A program made the position numbers and the translations under genes. Under the pieces are notes generated by a model that worked only from the letters and a program-made list of their open reading frames with translations, was not told the origin of the DNA and did no database searches. DNA of 64,000 nucleotides, from the NCBI RefSeq assembly GCF_047675955.1, contig NC_132923.1:92501137-92565136 (forward strand). Reading direction: 5' to 3'. Shown one piece after another: positions 34,533 through 45,945 of this stretch. Source of the stretch: Chlorocebus sabaeus. Taxonomy: Eukaryota > Chordata > Mammalia > Primates > Cercopithecidae. Position 1 is the first letter of the stretch. Each line of letters begins with the position of its first letter.

Positions 34533-34859
34533 GGCCAGGCGCAGTGGCTCACGCCTGTAATCCCAGTACTTTGGGAGGCCAAGATGGGCGGATCACCTGA
34601 GGACAAGAGATCGAGACCATCCTGGCCAACATAGTGAAACCCTGTCTCTAATTTAAAAAAAAAAAAAAAAAAAAAAGAAATACAAAAAAAATTAGCTGGG
34701 CATAGTGGCACATGCCTGTAATCCCAGCTACTCGGGAGGCTGAGGGAGGAGAATCGCTTGAACTCGGGAGGCGGAAGTTGCAGTGAACTGAGATTGAGCC
34801 ACTGCACTCCAGCCTGGCGATGGAGCAAGACTCCGTCTCAAAAAAAAAAAAAAAAAAAA
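34533..34859 (+). mobile_element. Alu with expanded middle A tract
   Basis: Begins GGCCAGGCGCAGTGGCTCACG and ends in about 20 A. A run of about 24 A is inserted at the position of the CTACTAAAAATACAAA segment, making the element about 25 bases longer than usual. Confidence 0.95.
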
Positions 34860-35670
34860 GATATCATTGCAACAAAAATAAAAGCAGGAAAGGGGTAACC
34901 TAACCTAAGGAGAGCCCAGAAATCAATATGTAGAAATGTAGAAGTGAAAATTCCTCCAAAAGTCGAATAGAAGCTAAGCAACGGAGTGGCACGAAAGAGA
35001 AATTGCAGAGGAACCACGTGAAATAAAGAAATAGAAACACTTCATGGGAATGACTTAAAGGTTCTAAGTTGGAAAATGGGTTGACTCTTGTGATGATTCC
35101 TTCAAAGTTCGTGAAAATTGCATTTTTGCAGTAAATATCCTTCAATCTTTCCCAAGAGCTAAATAAGGTGCTCTTTATTATGCAATAATACTAGTTTCAC
35201 TTTTTACTGCCCTCCTCATTGAACGACACCTAATAAGCATTATACTTCAGCTCTGTCGTATCTTTTCCATGCCTTTCTTTTGAAGACTAGAAAGAAATGA
35301 ATGCAGCAGCACATATGCAGTTAGAATTTCACTTGATGGCAATCACTTTTTAAAAATACTCTGCAAAAACGGGTTGCATTTAAGAAGGCATTTTGTATAT
35401 CTGCCTTTCCATGGAACAACAGAGTCTAGTAAAAAGAACAAGTATTACAAGCAAGAAGCCAAGACATTGACTAGTTGTAGAACTCAGGTAAATCATATAC
35501 TTTTTCTCTTCTAACAGATTTTTCTTCCTATGTTACAGGAATTTTTTTGTGTGTGACAAATTTTACATAAAAGTAAGGTAGGTATCATTATGGAATGCCT
35601 TTTAAATATTAAATCCATTTTTAAATATTATAAAAGAAGGCAAATAATTACATTTTCTTTATTTGTTTCC

Positions 35671-35955
35671 TTTTTTTTTTAAATGGAGTCTCGCTCTGTT
35701 GCCCAGGCTGGAGTACAGTGGCATGATCTTGGCTCACGGCAACCTCTGCCACCCAGGTTCAAGCAATTCTCCTGCCTCAGCCTCCCAAGTAGCTGGGATT
35801 ACAGGAATTTGCCACCACGTCCGGCTAATTTTGTATTTTTAGTAGAGGTTTTGCCATGTTGGCCAGGCTGGTCTTGAACTCCTGACTTCAGGTGATCCAC
35901 CCACCTCAGCCTCCCAAAGTGCTGGGATTACAGGCATGAGCCACCACGCCTGGCC
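35671..35955 (-). mobile_element. Alu
   Basis: Reversed Alu with a short T tract and a small deletion near GTAGAGGTTTTGCC. The target-site duplication TGTTTCC lies at 35,664-35,670 and 35,956-35,962. Confidence 0.94.
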
Positions 35956-36876
35956 TGTTTCCTCTTTTTTGAGATAATCTCACATTTTATTGAATTAAAA
36001 ACTTATGAACCTTAAGAGTTCGAGGATGTGCTAGAAGTCAGGTTAACATTTGTATTTAAGTAATAATTCGAATTATATGACCTCTTCTTAATGTACATAT
36101 AATCAACCAATAAACAAACATTTGTTCAGTGCTTACTGTGTGTTGGGAATTATACTAGGCTGTTTGGGGGAGTGATACAAAGTACTATATGTTATCAAAT
36201 CAAAGATAGTTTAGATTATAAGATGCATCCCCATTTCAGAGCTGTTAAAATGGGGAAAAATAGGCATCTTAAACTGATTATATGTAGGTAAAAAACAAAG
36301 AGCTTCCACAGAGAGAAAAGAATGGAATATATCCACAAAAATTACCAAGTGAGTATTAGAGACAAAAAGGTTCTCAGAAATTCAGTGAAGCAAGAAGTTA
36401 CAAGGAGCTAAGGGTGGTGAGGAAAGTGCACTGTGTATGATACTGGCCTCGTTCTGCTAATGTATTTTCTATTGATTCTATAAGGTGTTGGCAAGGAAAG
36501 GACAAATTAAAAACTAAGCTTTATACTTTACCTCCTGAAATGTGACAACTTTCAGTTTTGTTAAGACTTCTGAATTCTATCACTATACCAACTCAAAACC
36601 AATTTTTAGTGTTGACATTAACTTAATAAAAATAATTACTTAAATTAAAAATTAAGCAAATATAGAATATGCTAAAATAAGAGTGAAATTTGGGGGAAAC
36701 GGCCCAAATAATTAAATATTTAACCTGTAAGAACAAGTGCAAATATTTAAAAATAATAGTTTAGATGTTATTTCTATACTTGAGGAGTAAAAATAAAACT
36801 TGTAATATAACAGATACATGAAGTTCTAAACTATATCTGTACCTATAGATCTAGGAGCAAGAAAAGGCCATTCTTT

Positions 36877-37168
36877 GGCCAGGCGTGGTGGCTCATGCCT
36901 GTAATCCCAGCACTTTGGGAGGCTGAGGCAGGAGTTCAAGACCAGCCTGGCCAATATGGTGAAACCCTATCTCTACTAAAAAATACAAAAAAAAATTAGC
37001 TGGGCATCGTGGAGCATGCCTGTAATCCCAGCTACTCGTGAGGCTGAGGCAGGAGAATTGCTTGACCTGGGAGGCAGAGGTTGCAGTGAGTCAAGATTGT
37101 GCCACTGCACTCCAGCCTGGGCTACAGAGCAAGACTTCGTCTCAAAAAAAAAAAAAAAGAAAGAAAGA
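36877..37168 (+). mobile_element. Alu with internal deletion
   Basis: Begins GGCCAGGCGTGGTGGCTCATG. It lacks the GCGGATCAC...GAGGTCAG part of the left arm. The tail is A-rich with (GAAA)n. The duplication AAGAAAAGGCC lies at 36,859-36,869 and 37,169-37,179. The U6 pseudogene tail starts at the next base. Confidence 0.93.
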
Positions 37169-37179
37169 AAGAAAAGGCC

Positions 37180-37205
<26 letters not shown>

Positions 37206-37210
<5 letters not shown>

Positions 37211-37303
37211 GAAAGGCTTCACAAATGTTTGTGTCATTCTTGTGCAGGGGGCCATGCTAATCTCTGTATCATTCCAATTTTAGTGTATGTGCTGCTGAAG
37301 CAC
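37206..37303 (-). pseudogene. U6 snRNA retropseudogene
   Basis: The minus strand reads as a diverged U6 spliceosomal RNA: it begins GTGCTTCAGCAGCAC, continues TAAAATTGGAATGATACAGAG, GATTAGCATGGCCCC, TGCACAAGAATGACAC and ends near CATATT. The copy is 98 bases against about 107 in the functional gene; it lacks four bases of the 5' stem and a few before GATTAGCATGG. It is followed by a pure A tract (plus-strand T tract 37,180-37,205), as expected for an RNA copied by LINE-1. No U6 promoter is visible upstream, so it should be inactive. Confidence 0.92.
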
Positions 37304-37309
37304 TCCTGG

Positions 37310-39370
37310 GCCACTCTTCAGTCCCTTTCACACCTACCCTGTCCCAAGCTACAAACATCAAGACCTCCAAGCCTTGATTAAACAGGGTACCAGTGAATCC
37401 TGGGTCTAATCCAATCTTCTTAGAGCCACTGTTCATCCCTCTCCTTAAAGAACCTTGAACTTCAAGTTTTTTGTTCTCTACTATTAACCTCTGCTGCATC
37501 TCCTGTGACTAATCATATCTTTGTGTGAAAATAAATGTTTGCAGGACTTTCCAGACCACAGCTGACTTTTGTTAAGCCCTTGTGTCCACTCTTCTCTGAG
37601 GACTAGGTGAGACTAAACCTATCAAGTTTCATTCCTATTTTCATAGGTCAAAACTCCAAATATAGATACCTTGTCTCTTCCCATATTTGTCCTATATGAA
37701 CTATCATTCCTAAAATGCTACATACTTCCTTAAGTGTGGAAGTATCCAATCCCTCTCTTCTCTCCCTGCCAAAACCTTCCATTTGCCCTTTGGAGTTTAA
37801 ACTCTCCTATGCCCTCAAACACTTTTCTCTGAATGTTCCTTCCACCTGATGCTTTATCTAAACCTGGTTGATAAAACCTGGTTCTCTCTACACCGCTTAC
37901 CCTGCAGCTCCCTCAAGAGAGATCCGCTCATATTCTCACACCTATGTACTGTCAGGAGATGAGGATGCTTCCCAGGGCTACTCAGAGTCCACGGCTTTTC
38001 CACCCTTTCATGAAAACCCCTGCTACTCTCTCTGTGATTGGTAACTGTAATCTTCCTACCTCACGGAAGACAGTGGCACTTGGCTTACTGTCTTCTCTTG
38101 TGCCATGAGTACTGCCATCATCCTAAGTGACTTCAGAGTCCTCGAGAGAGATCCACAGTATCTCCCATGTCCTCCTACAATGCTATCCAACCACCCATCC
38201 TCACAGTCACTCCCTCGATCTTGTCATCATGACCTAAAACTCTCTCTACTTCTAAAATCACTAATTCAGATAGTCTACTTTCTGACCACAAACACCTATG
38301 CTTCCAGTTAATTATGTTTTTATTTTTTATTTTATTTTATTTTATTTTTTTGAGATGGATTCTCACTCTGTCACCCAGGCTGGAGTGCAGTGGCACGAGC
38401 TCGGCTCACTGCAAGCTCCGCCTCCCTGGTTCACGCCATTCTCCTGCCTCAGCCTCCCAAGTAGCTGGGACTACAGGTGCCCACCACCATGTCTGGCTAA
38501 TTTTTTGTATTTTTTTAGTAGAGATGGGGTTTCACCATGTTAGCCAGAATGGTCTCGATCTCCTGACCTCGTGATCCGCCCACCTCAACCTCCCAAAGTG
38601 CTGGGATTACAGGTGTGAGCCACCGCGCCTGGTCCCAGCTCATTATTAAGCTAGTCCAACTGCAACTATTCTTCACTTTCATTTGAATAGAAGTTTATTG
38701 ACCCTTTCTTTCTATTACTCCCTGTTTGTCTTCACTTCCCCATTTGTCAAGCTTACAGTTCATGGCCCATCATTTCATTTGCTCTGCTAGAATTACCCTG
38801 AACTCTCTCCTTAATTATTCTTTTTCCGGTCTTCTAAAACACCACACTCTCCCAATTCCTCTTATTTCTCTGGCTGCCCTTTTGCAAACATTTTTACTGA
38901 CTCCTCCTTCATGTTCTATTAAACCTTTAAGTAGGAGAGTTTTTCAGGGATCTGTCCTAGGAGTGCTTCTCTTTTCATTCAATATCCCTTCCTGAAGTAA
39001 TTTTAACTTTTCCTATGGCTTCAGTTACTATCAACATGCATATGCTCCTCAAACTTATACCTTGTTGTTGGAGTTCTGGACTGATACATCTAACTGCTTA
39101 CCTGACTTCTTCAAATGGATATCTCCAAGGTACCTTCAACTCAGCCTGTTCAAAAGTAAACTCATCAATATTCCATTAAATCTATCTCTGCCAGAAATCT
39201 GAGCCATCTTTGACATTTCCTGCTCTCATATCTCGCCATATTTAAATAATCATGAAGACCTGTTAATTCTGTCTTCAAGTTATTTCTCAAATTTTTTCAC
39301 TTTTTTCCATCTCTACTGCCACCCCTCCCAAGCTCCGTTCAAGTCACCATCATTTTTCATGGACAAGTTT
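37310..39370 (+). mobile_element. Long decayed L2 copy, split by an AluY
   Basis: Thymine/cytosine-rich sense strand with L2-like phrases, including a segment at about 38,105-38,135 that translates as AIILSDF, reminiscent of the endonuclease motif of CR1/L2 LINEs. Further on come GACTTCTTCAAATGGATATCTCC, TCTCTGCCAGAAATCTGAGCC and TAATTCTGTCTTCAAG. Many frameshifts; extent uncertain. Confidence 0.55.
38317..38634 (-). mobile_element. AluY-like element with (TTTTA)n tail
   Basis: Reversed Alu with the AluY-type segments TGCAAGCTCCGCCTCC and TTCACGCCATTCTCC. A TTTTA microsatellite has grown in its tail. An imperfect duplication CCAGTTAATTAT / CCAGCTCATTAT flanks it. It interrupts the long L2 at 37.3-39.4 kb. 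Confidence 0.94.
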
Positions 39371-39497
39371 CATTCCACTTGTTACCTACTATGTGCCATA
39401 CACAGTAAGGTGTTAGAATACAGAGCTTCAAAGGAGCCTCTTGCCTGGATGACATAAATAATGGGTCTTCTGCAATCATTCTTTCCCCAATTGCAAC

Positions 39498-39960
39498 GGT
39501 TAATTTTATATGTCAACTTGACTGGGCTAAGGGATGCTCAGATAGCTGGTAAAACATTATTTCTGGGTATGAGACTGTTTCTGGAAGAGATTAGCATTTG
39601 AATCAGTAGACTGAGTAAAGATTATCTACCCTCACCAATGTAGGCTGGCATCATCCAATCATTGAGGGCTCAGATGGAACGAAAAGGTGGAGGAAGGGTG
39701 GATTCACTTTCTTTCTTCTTGACTGGAACACCTACCTTCTCCTGCCCTCAGACATCAGAGTTCTAGATTCTTGGGCCTTCTGACTCCAGGACTTACACCA
39801 TTGGCTCTCTCAGTTCTCGGACCTTGAACTCAGATATATTACACCACCAGCTTCCTAGGATCTACAGCTTGTGGGGGGCATGTTGTGGGACTTCCTGGCT
39901 TCCATAATTGCATCAGCTGATTCCCATAATAAATCCCCTGTTATCTATCTATCTATACCC
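39498..39960 (+). mobile_element. LTR-like old repeat, family unresolved
   Basis: GGTTAATTTTATATGTCAACTTGAC, AGATAGCTGGTAAAACATT, GGAAGAGATTAGCATTTGAA and a terminal CCCATAATAAATCCCC followed by (ATCT)n are phrases of a common mammalian LTR-type repeat. The AATAAA near the end gives the orientation. I cannot name the subfamily. Confidence 0.5.
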
Positions 39961-40164
39961 TGCCAATCTATTTTCTCCATTAAAGACAAAATCTGCACGT
40001 GTGTGCTATAAATGAAAATCTTGTTTTGTCACCACTTGATGTAAAGATTAAACTAGATTAGGTATGCAGAGGATTTAGTAAGTGTCTGGCGCATGATAAA
40101 TAATCACTAAATGTTATCAGTGGAGATACATTGAATAATTCAGCAGATGATTTAGGAATAACTG

Positions 40165-41430
40165 GCCAGTCATTTGGAAAAAAATAAAGCTGCATCCCTA
40201 CCTCACTCTTTAGACCTAGAGAAAAACATAAAACCATAAAAATACTTGAAGAAAACATGGGCAAGTATTTGCATAGTCTTGGAGGTGAAGAAGGTCTTTC
40301 AAAACATATCCCAAAACCCAGAAGCCATAAAGGGAAAATATTAACTACATACAAATATGTATATTCTGCCTAGCAAGAAAGACCATAAATAAGACTGAAA
40401 GACAAATAACAAATAGAGAAAATATTTATAATATTTAATTTAAAAGAGCTAATAACATATATCCAATGTGATCATAAATGAACAAGAAAAAACTAACAAC
40501 CCAATAGAAAATGGTGAAATTGCATGACGGACAATTCCCAAATTAAGAACTACAAATGGCTAATAGCCTAAAGAAAAAATATAAATAAAACAATGAACTA
40601 TCATATTTTACTTATAGGTTGGAGAAGACTAGGAAGATTGACCGAATCCACTGTAGGTGAGGAAAATGAGGACTCACCTGCCCTTTTGTTGAGAGTATAA
40701 GTGTGAACCACCTTTCTACAAATAGTTTGGCTATGGGTAACATAATATAAACTGTGTGTACCTCTTGACACAGTAATCCTACTTCCAGCAATGTACTCTA
40801 AAGAGATCATTTAAGGCCGGGCATGGTGGCTCATGCCTGTAATCCCAGCACTTTGGGAGGCCGAGGTGGGCAGATCACGAGGTCAGGAGATCGAGGCCAT
40901 CCTGGCTAATACAGCGAAACCCTGTCTCTAGTGAAAAATACAAAAAATTAGCCGGGTGTGGTAGTGGGCACCTGTAGTCCCAGCTTCTTGGGAGGCTGAG
41001 GTAGGAGAATGTTTTAATATATAACAGAAGAACTTTTCTGATGTGAAGAACCATGGAGAACTGAATCTCTACATTAAAAAAATATACTGTGCTCCAAGAA
41101 AAACAGATAATGCATAATTGAAACCAAGATCTATCCTGATTAAGTTATTCAGCTTTAAGAATGAAAAAGGAACTCCTCAGTCATCTGAGCAGAAAAAGCA
41201 AGTCACCTAAAAGAAGGAAGAATCAGGTTGGCCCTCAGACTTCACAGCAACATTCAATGACTGCAGTTTCAGGAGACATGGAGTGAGCCCAAGAATACTA
41301 TATCTGGTCAAGTTGTCATTTATGTATACAAGCCAAAGACAGACATTCTCAAACAAGTGAGAATGTAGGGAATAAAGGGCATAAGATCCTTTTCTGGGGG
41401 AAAAAAATACTTAAGTTGAACCAACCGAGA
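40165..41430 (+). mobile_element. Old L1 relic (3' region), split by an Alu
   Basis: A-rich sense strand with fragments typical of the end of L1 ORF2: AACATGGGCAAGTATTTGC, AGCCATAAAGGG, AACAACCCAATAGAAAATGG, CACAGTAATCCTACTTCCAGCAATGTACTC. The part after the truncated Alu (41,012-41,430), with CCCAAGAATACTATATCTGGTC and AGACATTCTCAAACAAG, is also L1-like. There is no open frame. Confidence 0.6.
40815..41011 (+). mobile_element. 3'-truncated Alu without tail
   Basis: Begins GGCCGGGCATGGTGGCTC and stops abruptly after GGTAGGAGAATG with no right-arm end and no A tail. The surrounding sequence is old L1-like, so the missing end was probably deleted after insertion. Confidence 0.92.
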
Positions 41431-41716
41431 TGAATGAAGCTACTGGGGTAAAAGAATGAAAGCAACGTCCAAAAAACAACAGGACAATGACTTGGAAGTT
41501 CTGAGAGGAAGAAAATAAAGTCTATGAATTTTGTTCTTACCCAAATTGCCCTTCAAATACAATAGCAAGAGGCGTAGTCTGATAAATGCTCCAAAAGAAG
41601 CTGTACCAAGGTATATCCCATTAGCAGTATTTGAAAATATCTGTTTCCCCACACCCTCATCAATTGTATTAAAAACATGATCAATTTTTCACTTGAATAG
41701 CAGTGACACACCTCTC

Positions 41717-42054
41717 TGTTATGGAGTGAATGTTTATGTAGCCTTCAGATTCATATGTTGAAATTCAAACCGCCAACGTGAGGGTATCGCGAGGTAGGGC
41801 CTTCAGGAGTTAATTAGGTCATTTGCAAAAGAGACCCTAGAGAGCTCTCTTGTCCTCTTTCAACCAAGTGAGGATATAAGAAGTCCGCTGTCTGCAACCC
41901 AGAAGAGCTGGCTGTGTGCAACTGTGTTGTCTGCAAGCCCTCACCAGAACCGCGATCTCAGGCTTCCAGCCTCCAGATCTTTGAGAAATAAATTCCTGTT
42001 GTTTATAAGCCACACAGTCTATGGTACTTTGTTACAGCAGACCAAACTAAGATA
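41717..42054 (+). mobile_element. MaLR-like solo LTR (MLT1/MST type)
   Basis: Starts TGTTATGGAGTGAATG and contains TTCATATGTTGAAATTC, a GGGCCTTCAGGAG segment, CCAGCCTCCAGATCTTTGAG and the polyadenylation signal AATAAA followed by TTCCTGTTGTTTATAAGCC. It ends near AACTAAGAT. The promoter-to-polyA order gives plus orientation. No internal sequence is attached. Confidence 0.65.
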
Positions 42055-42179
42055 CCCTGTCATATATCTTTTTAAAATTGCATCAATCTTGTGGAAGGGG
42101 CATATCACTGCTAATTTAATTTCATTTCTTTAGTTAAAAGTGAACTTGAACTATTTTTCAAATGTTTATTAGATATATT

Positions 42180-42500
42180 AATATCGAACATATTTTCTGT
42201 GACTTTTCTAATTTATATCCTTTGCCTGTTTTTCTTTCAGGTTGGCCTTTCCTTATTCATTATTAGGTTCTTTTTATATATTATAGTTATTAATCCTTTA
42301 TTTATTATGTATGTTGCAAATGTATGATCCCAGTCTATCATGTCTTTCAAATTTGTTTATAGTGTTTTTTATTATATAGTTTTAAATTTTAATTTTTTTC
42401 CTCTACAGCTTCTAGATTTTATGTCCTACTTAAAAGAAGCATTTCAACCACAAGATTTAAAAAATGTTCTATATTTTCTCTTGGTCCATAATTACATCTT
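42180..42500 (-). mobile_element. Old L1 fragment, reversed
   Basis: TTAGGTTCTTTTTATATATTATAG, TGTTGCAAATGTATGATCCCAGTC and ATAGTTTTAAATTTTAATTTT resemble the reverse of a conserved L1 segment near the end of ORF2. Strongly diverged. Confidence 0.5.
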
Positions 42501-42519
42501 TTTCACTAACACCTTTACT

Positions 42520-43990
42520 TAACTATCAGATTCACATAAACTGAGGTTATGAGACTTAGATAATCTGACTCACAAAGAATAAATTCAAAAGTGTAAACCA
42601 GAGTACCAGCTGATTAAGTCACAATGGAGATATAATTTTCCATTGACCAGAATGTATGACACCTTAGCAGAGGCACCTCACCTCAGTCTGTGGGTACCTG
42701 GAAGGTAGAATTAGTAAACTAGTAAGTACCCTCATGGCATTCTCACAACTCATAATAAAAAGAGAGTATTTCATCCAGAGGATCAAAGATGAGAAGAATG
42801 TTAAGTATCTTAACCAGATAAATAGAACAGACATAAAGCAGGACCTCTCACCAGCCAGAAGAAACAAATAGCCCTGAAGGAATAGGTTCCCCTATTTCCA
42901 ATATCTTTGTCCCAAGATAATGTTGGGTGCTTCCAGCTAAAGTTTACCTCTCTGGCTTTCCTCTATTACAAGTTGCATTGCAGACCACATCTTTCTTTCC
43001 TTAGATATGTTAATACTACTCATTAGTAGTCAAGAAGCTGTTCCCAAGAGCCTCAGAGAGGTTGGACTCCTTTCATCACCTGTTGATTAAGTTAAATTCT
43101 CTCAAAGGCAACCTTATCTATAAGTTCTAAGTACTAACTATAACAGTTTCAGCTGAGACAAGAAGACTAACTGGAATAAAAATTACTGGATAATATAAGA
43201 TGGTATATAGCAAATGAAGAGGTGATAGCACAAGAGAGGTATTGAAGGTTTTCAGGCATGGGAATGAATGATGAAAATGATGAAGAAGACTGGTTTGTCA
43301 GTCACATGATGGTGGAAGCTGGAGCCAGGGAATAGTGAGGGATAATGTAGGCAGGGAGACTAGGCAGGAAGCTGGTTATAGTCATCTAAACTAAGCCAGC
43401 TCCAGATTCTAGTCTCCAGAGTCTATGACAAATTCATCTCTCTATCCTCAGCACTTAGCCTAAAGCCCAGGGTGGTGGTTTTCAACGAATGGCAAGTGGT
43501 CAATTTTCATCAGCATAGCAATTTTCAACTGAGTTGGTACTTTCAAGGCACTTAAAAAAATGTTGTGCCAAAATGTTGTTTATCTTATTAATTTTTTAAT
43601 CCTATTATTTCTGCTCAGCAATATCTTTATGTGTAATAATATAGCCACTTATTAAGGGCCCACAATGTGGCAGACATTTAAAATTTTTAGTGTAATTCTT
43701 ATAACAACCCTATAATGATCTATAGTTATAGCAAAGCAGAGTTCAGATAATTTTAAGAAACTTGTATAAGTTTTCATAGTTAAAAAATGACAGCGCAGAC
43801 TCAATATCAGCTAATGTGTTATGGTACAATATATGCTTAGGGTGGAATTCATTATAATGTATGTATATCAATGTTTCAAATACTTTTCTTAATCATTTCA
43901 AAAAGTTTTTGCTGATTTCTTGTCAGATCTGATTAGCTTATAATTGCCTATATCTGATCATCTGGCTAACAGCTCCTACTAGGAGTAGAA
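42520..43990. other. Intergenic DNA, little recognisable
   Basis: Between the L1 fragment and the Alu at 44,055 I see only the MIR at 43,640. The rest is AT-rich and without a coding frame. The stretches 29,085-30,130, 30,355-31,015, 35,960-36,870, 46,900-48,510 and 62,755-64,000 are similar: old, diverged sequence with scattered L2-like words but no feature that I can delimit. Confidence 0.5.
43640..43810 (-). mobile_element. MIR SINE fragment
   Basis: CCACTTATTAAGGGCCCACAATGTGGCAGAC, CTTATAACAACCCTATAATG and GAAACTTGTATAAG are diverged reverse MIR. Confidence 0.6.
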
Positions 43991-44054
43991 GTGATGGCTT
44001 GTGTTTGAATTTTTGTATTATTTTCAAGTCATGTTTTCTTTGCAAAAATCTTTT

Positions 44055-44358
44055 CTTTTCTTTTCTTTTTTTTTTAAGATGGAGTTTCCCTCTTGTTGCT
44101 CAGGCTGGGGTGCAATGGTGCAATCTTGGCTCACTGCAACCTCTGCCTCCCAGGTTCAAGCAATTCTCCTGCCTCAGCCTCCCGAGTAGCTGAGATTACA
44201 GGCGCCCGCCACCATACCAGGCTAATTTTTGTATTTTTATTAGAGACGAGGTTTCACCATGCTGGCCAGGCTGGTCTCGAACTCCTGACCTCAGGTGATC
44301 CACCCGCCTCAGCCTCCCAAAGTGGTAGGATTATAGGTGTGAGCCACCATGCCCGATC
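44055..44358 (-). mobile_element. Alu
   Basis: Reversed Alu with a mixed T/C tail. The near-duplicates TGCAAAAATCTTTT (44,041-44,054) and TGCAGGAATCTTTT (44,359-44,372) are the target-site duplication with two changes. Confidence 0.94.
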
Positions 44359-44868
44359 TGCAGGAATCTTTTTAAACCATTGGTTCATTCTATGAACATG
44401 TTTAGCTAAAACTGGTTAACATAATCAGCAAATCGCTTAACTAGGCACAGGTTAACTGCAACATATCATAGTCACCACTGTCAACCCTTATATTGTTGAG
44501 GTCTCCAACTGCCTTCAGTGTGCGTCATGTCCCCTATATGACAGGTGACCAAATGACTTAACAAGTGAAGATGCCCATCTCAATGTTCATGTAAAATATC
44601 AGCAAAGCTCATTATTTTAACATTAAAACTACACATAAATTGTAGTTCTACTATTTTCTTCCTGACCTAAGGAATCACCTTTGAAGACCTCTAGGCAAGA
44701 GGATTGCCTCAAATAATAAGGTGAGAAGTTTTCTCATTGGCTTTCTAATTCTTAATCTAGAGTCTTCCTGAAAATGCTGTTCCAAGGAGGAAATACATAC
44801 CTTCTTGGCTGGGCAGATCCTCTGGGTCTTTTTGCACCTGGTGAATGAGCTTACTCTGAGTCTGGAGT

Positions 44869-44885
44869 GTAGGAGGGGGCGCTGG
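44869..44885 (+). promoter_or_regulatory. Weak CTCF-like motif
   Basis: GTAGGAGGGGGCGCTGG keeps AGGGGGCGCTG, the most informative part of the CTCF core, but lacks CCA at the start. Same-sequence occurrence by chance is possible. Confidence 0.35.
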
Positions 44886-45561
44886 GGCTTGGAGTGATCA
44901 TCTTAGTTTTAAGATTGGGCCTAGAAGAGTCATAGCAAAACCCTAGAATGCAGCTCTGCTCTCTCATTTTCCTGGTGGTCACCACAAGAAGACACAGAAT
45001 CATAAATGAACTTGTGGATGAAAGAGGCTTTCAGAGGAACTCTGTGAGAGCCTCTTGTTTCACTGAAGAGGGAGATATGGCACTACATGCCCCAGGACCT
45101 TCAGCCTGTGGGCCTGGGACTCATCAGGGACCAGGTTTCCTTGCATGCCTGGCTCATTTCTACTCCATTTCCCCACTGGGTCAGGGCCAGGAACCTAGAT
45201 GTCCCCTCCCTTGGTGAAGCCACTGTTTCAAAGTCTCTAGGAGGCAGAGAGCCTGGAGGGCAGTGAGGGTGGGCAGGAGGAGTAGGGCCCTCCAGTCCAG
45301 CTGACCTGAGGGGGGCTGTGTCCTGGACTAGAGAGAGTCTCCCAGACTATGCCTGGAAAAGCAAGAGGATGCTTCATTTTCCTTACTACCGTTCGGTGCA
45401 ACATCTAGTCCAGCCAAAGGGGTTGTTGGGGAGCCCCCAATCCCCAAACTTGAGGCACACAGAAAGACTGAGGGTCTTTGATCACCTGGAACACAGCCCT
45501 TTCCCCTCCAAGACCCCTTTAGAGGTGGAATTCTCTGGACCTTACTAGGAGGCTCCTCAAT

Positions 45562-45613
45562 ACCCCTGTTAGCCTAAATCTTAGGCTAACACACCCCTGT
45601 TAGCCTAAATCTT
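45562..45613. repeat. 21-bp direct repeat overlapping a 10-bp hairpin
   Basis: ACCCCTGTTAGCCTAAATCTT occurs at 45,562-45,582 and again at 45,593-45,613. The first copy also starts a hairpin: GTTAGCCTAA (45,568-45,577), loop ATC, TTAGGCTAAC (45,581-45,590). The pattern suggests a short templated duplication during repair or replication. Confidence 0.9.
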
Positions 45614-45691
45614 GAATCTGTCTCCCTATCTCCTTCACTTTGAATGACTTGGAAATTTACTCCCAAATACCAGACCCTTCCAAGTCTCTCC

Positions 45692-45945
45692 CAATAAATA
45701 ATAACAGCTAACTCTTAATGAGCACTTACCACATGCTAAATGGCTTATGTGGATTAACTTACTTAATCCTAACGGCAAGTCTGATGCAGACACTACAGTT
45801 ATCCACATTTTATAGATGAGGAGATTGAGGCACAAAGAAGCTAAAGCCCTTGCCTGAAGTCACCTAGCTGGTTAATGATGAAGGTGGCATTTGAAACCAA
45901 GCAATCCACCTCTTGATTCTGCTCTTAACCACTATACTATGCACT
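45692..45945 (-). mobile_element. MIR SINE, near full length
   Basis: AATAACAGCTAACTCTTAATGAGC, TTATAGATGAGGAGATTGAGGC, GTCACCTAGCTGG and CTCTTAACCACTATACTATGC span the reverse MIR to its tRNA-like end. Confidence 0.85.
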
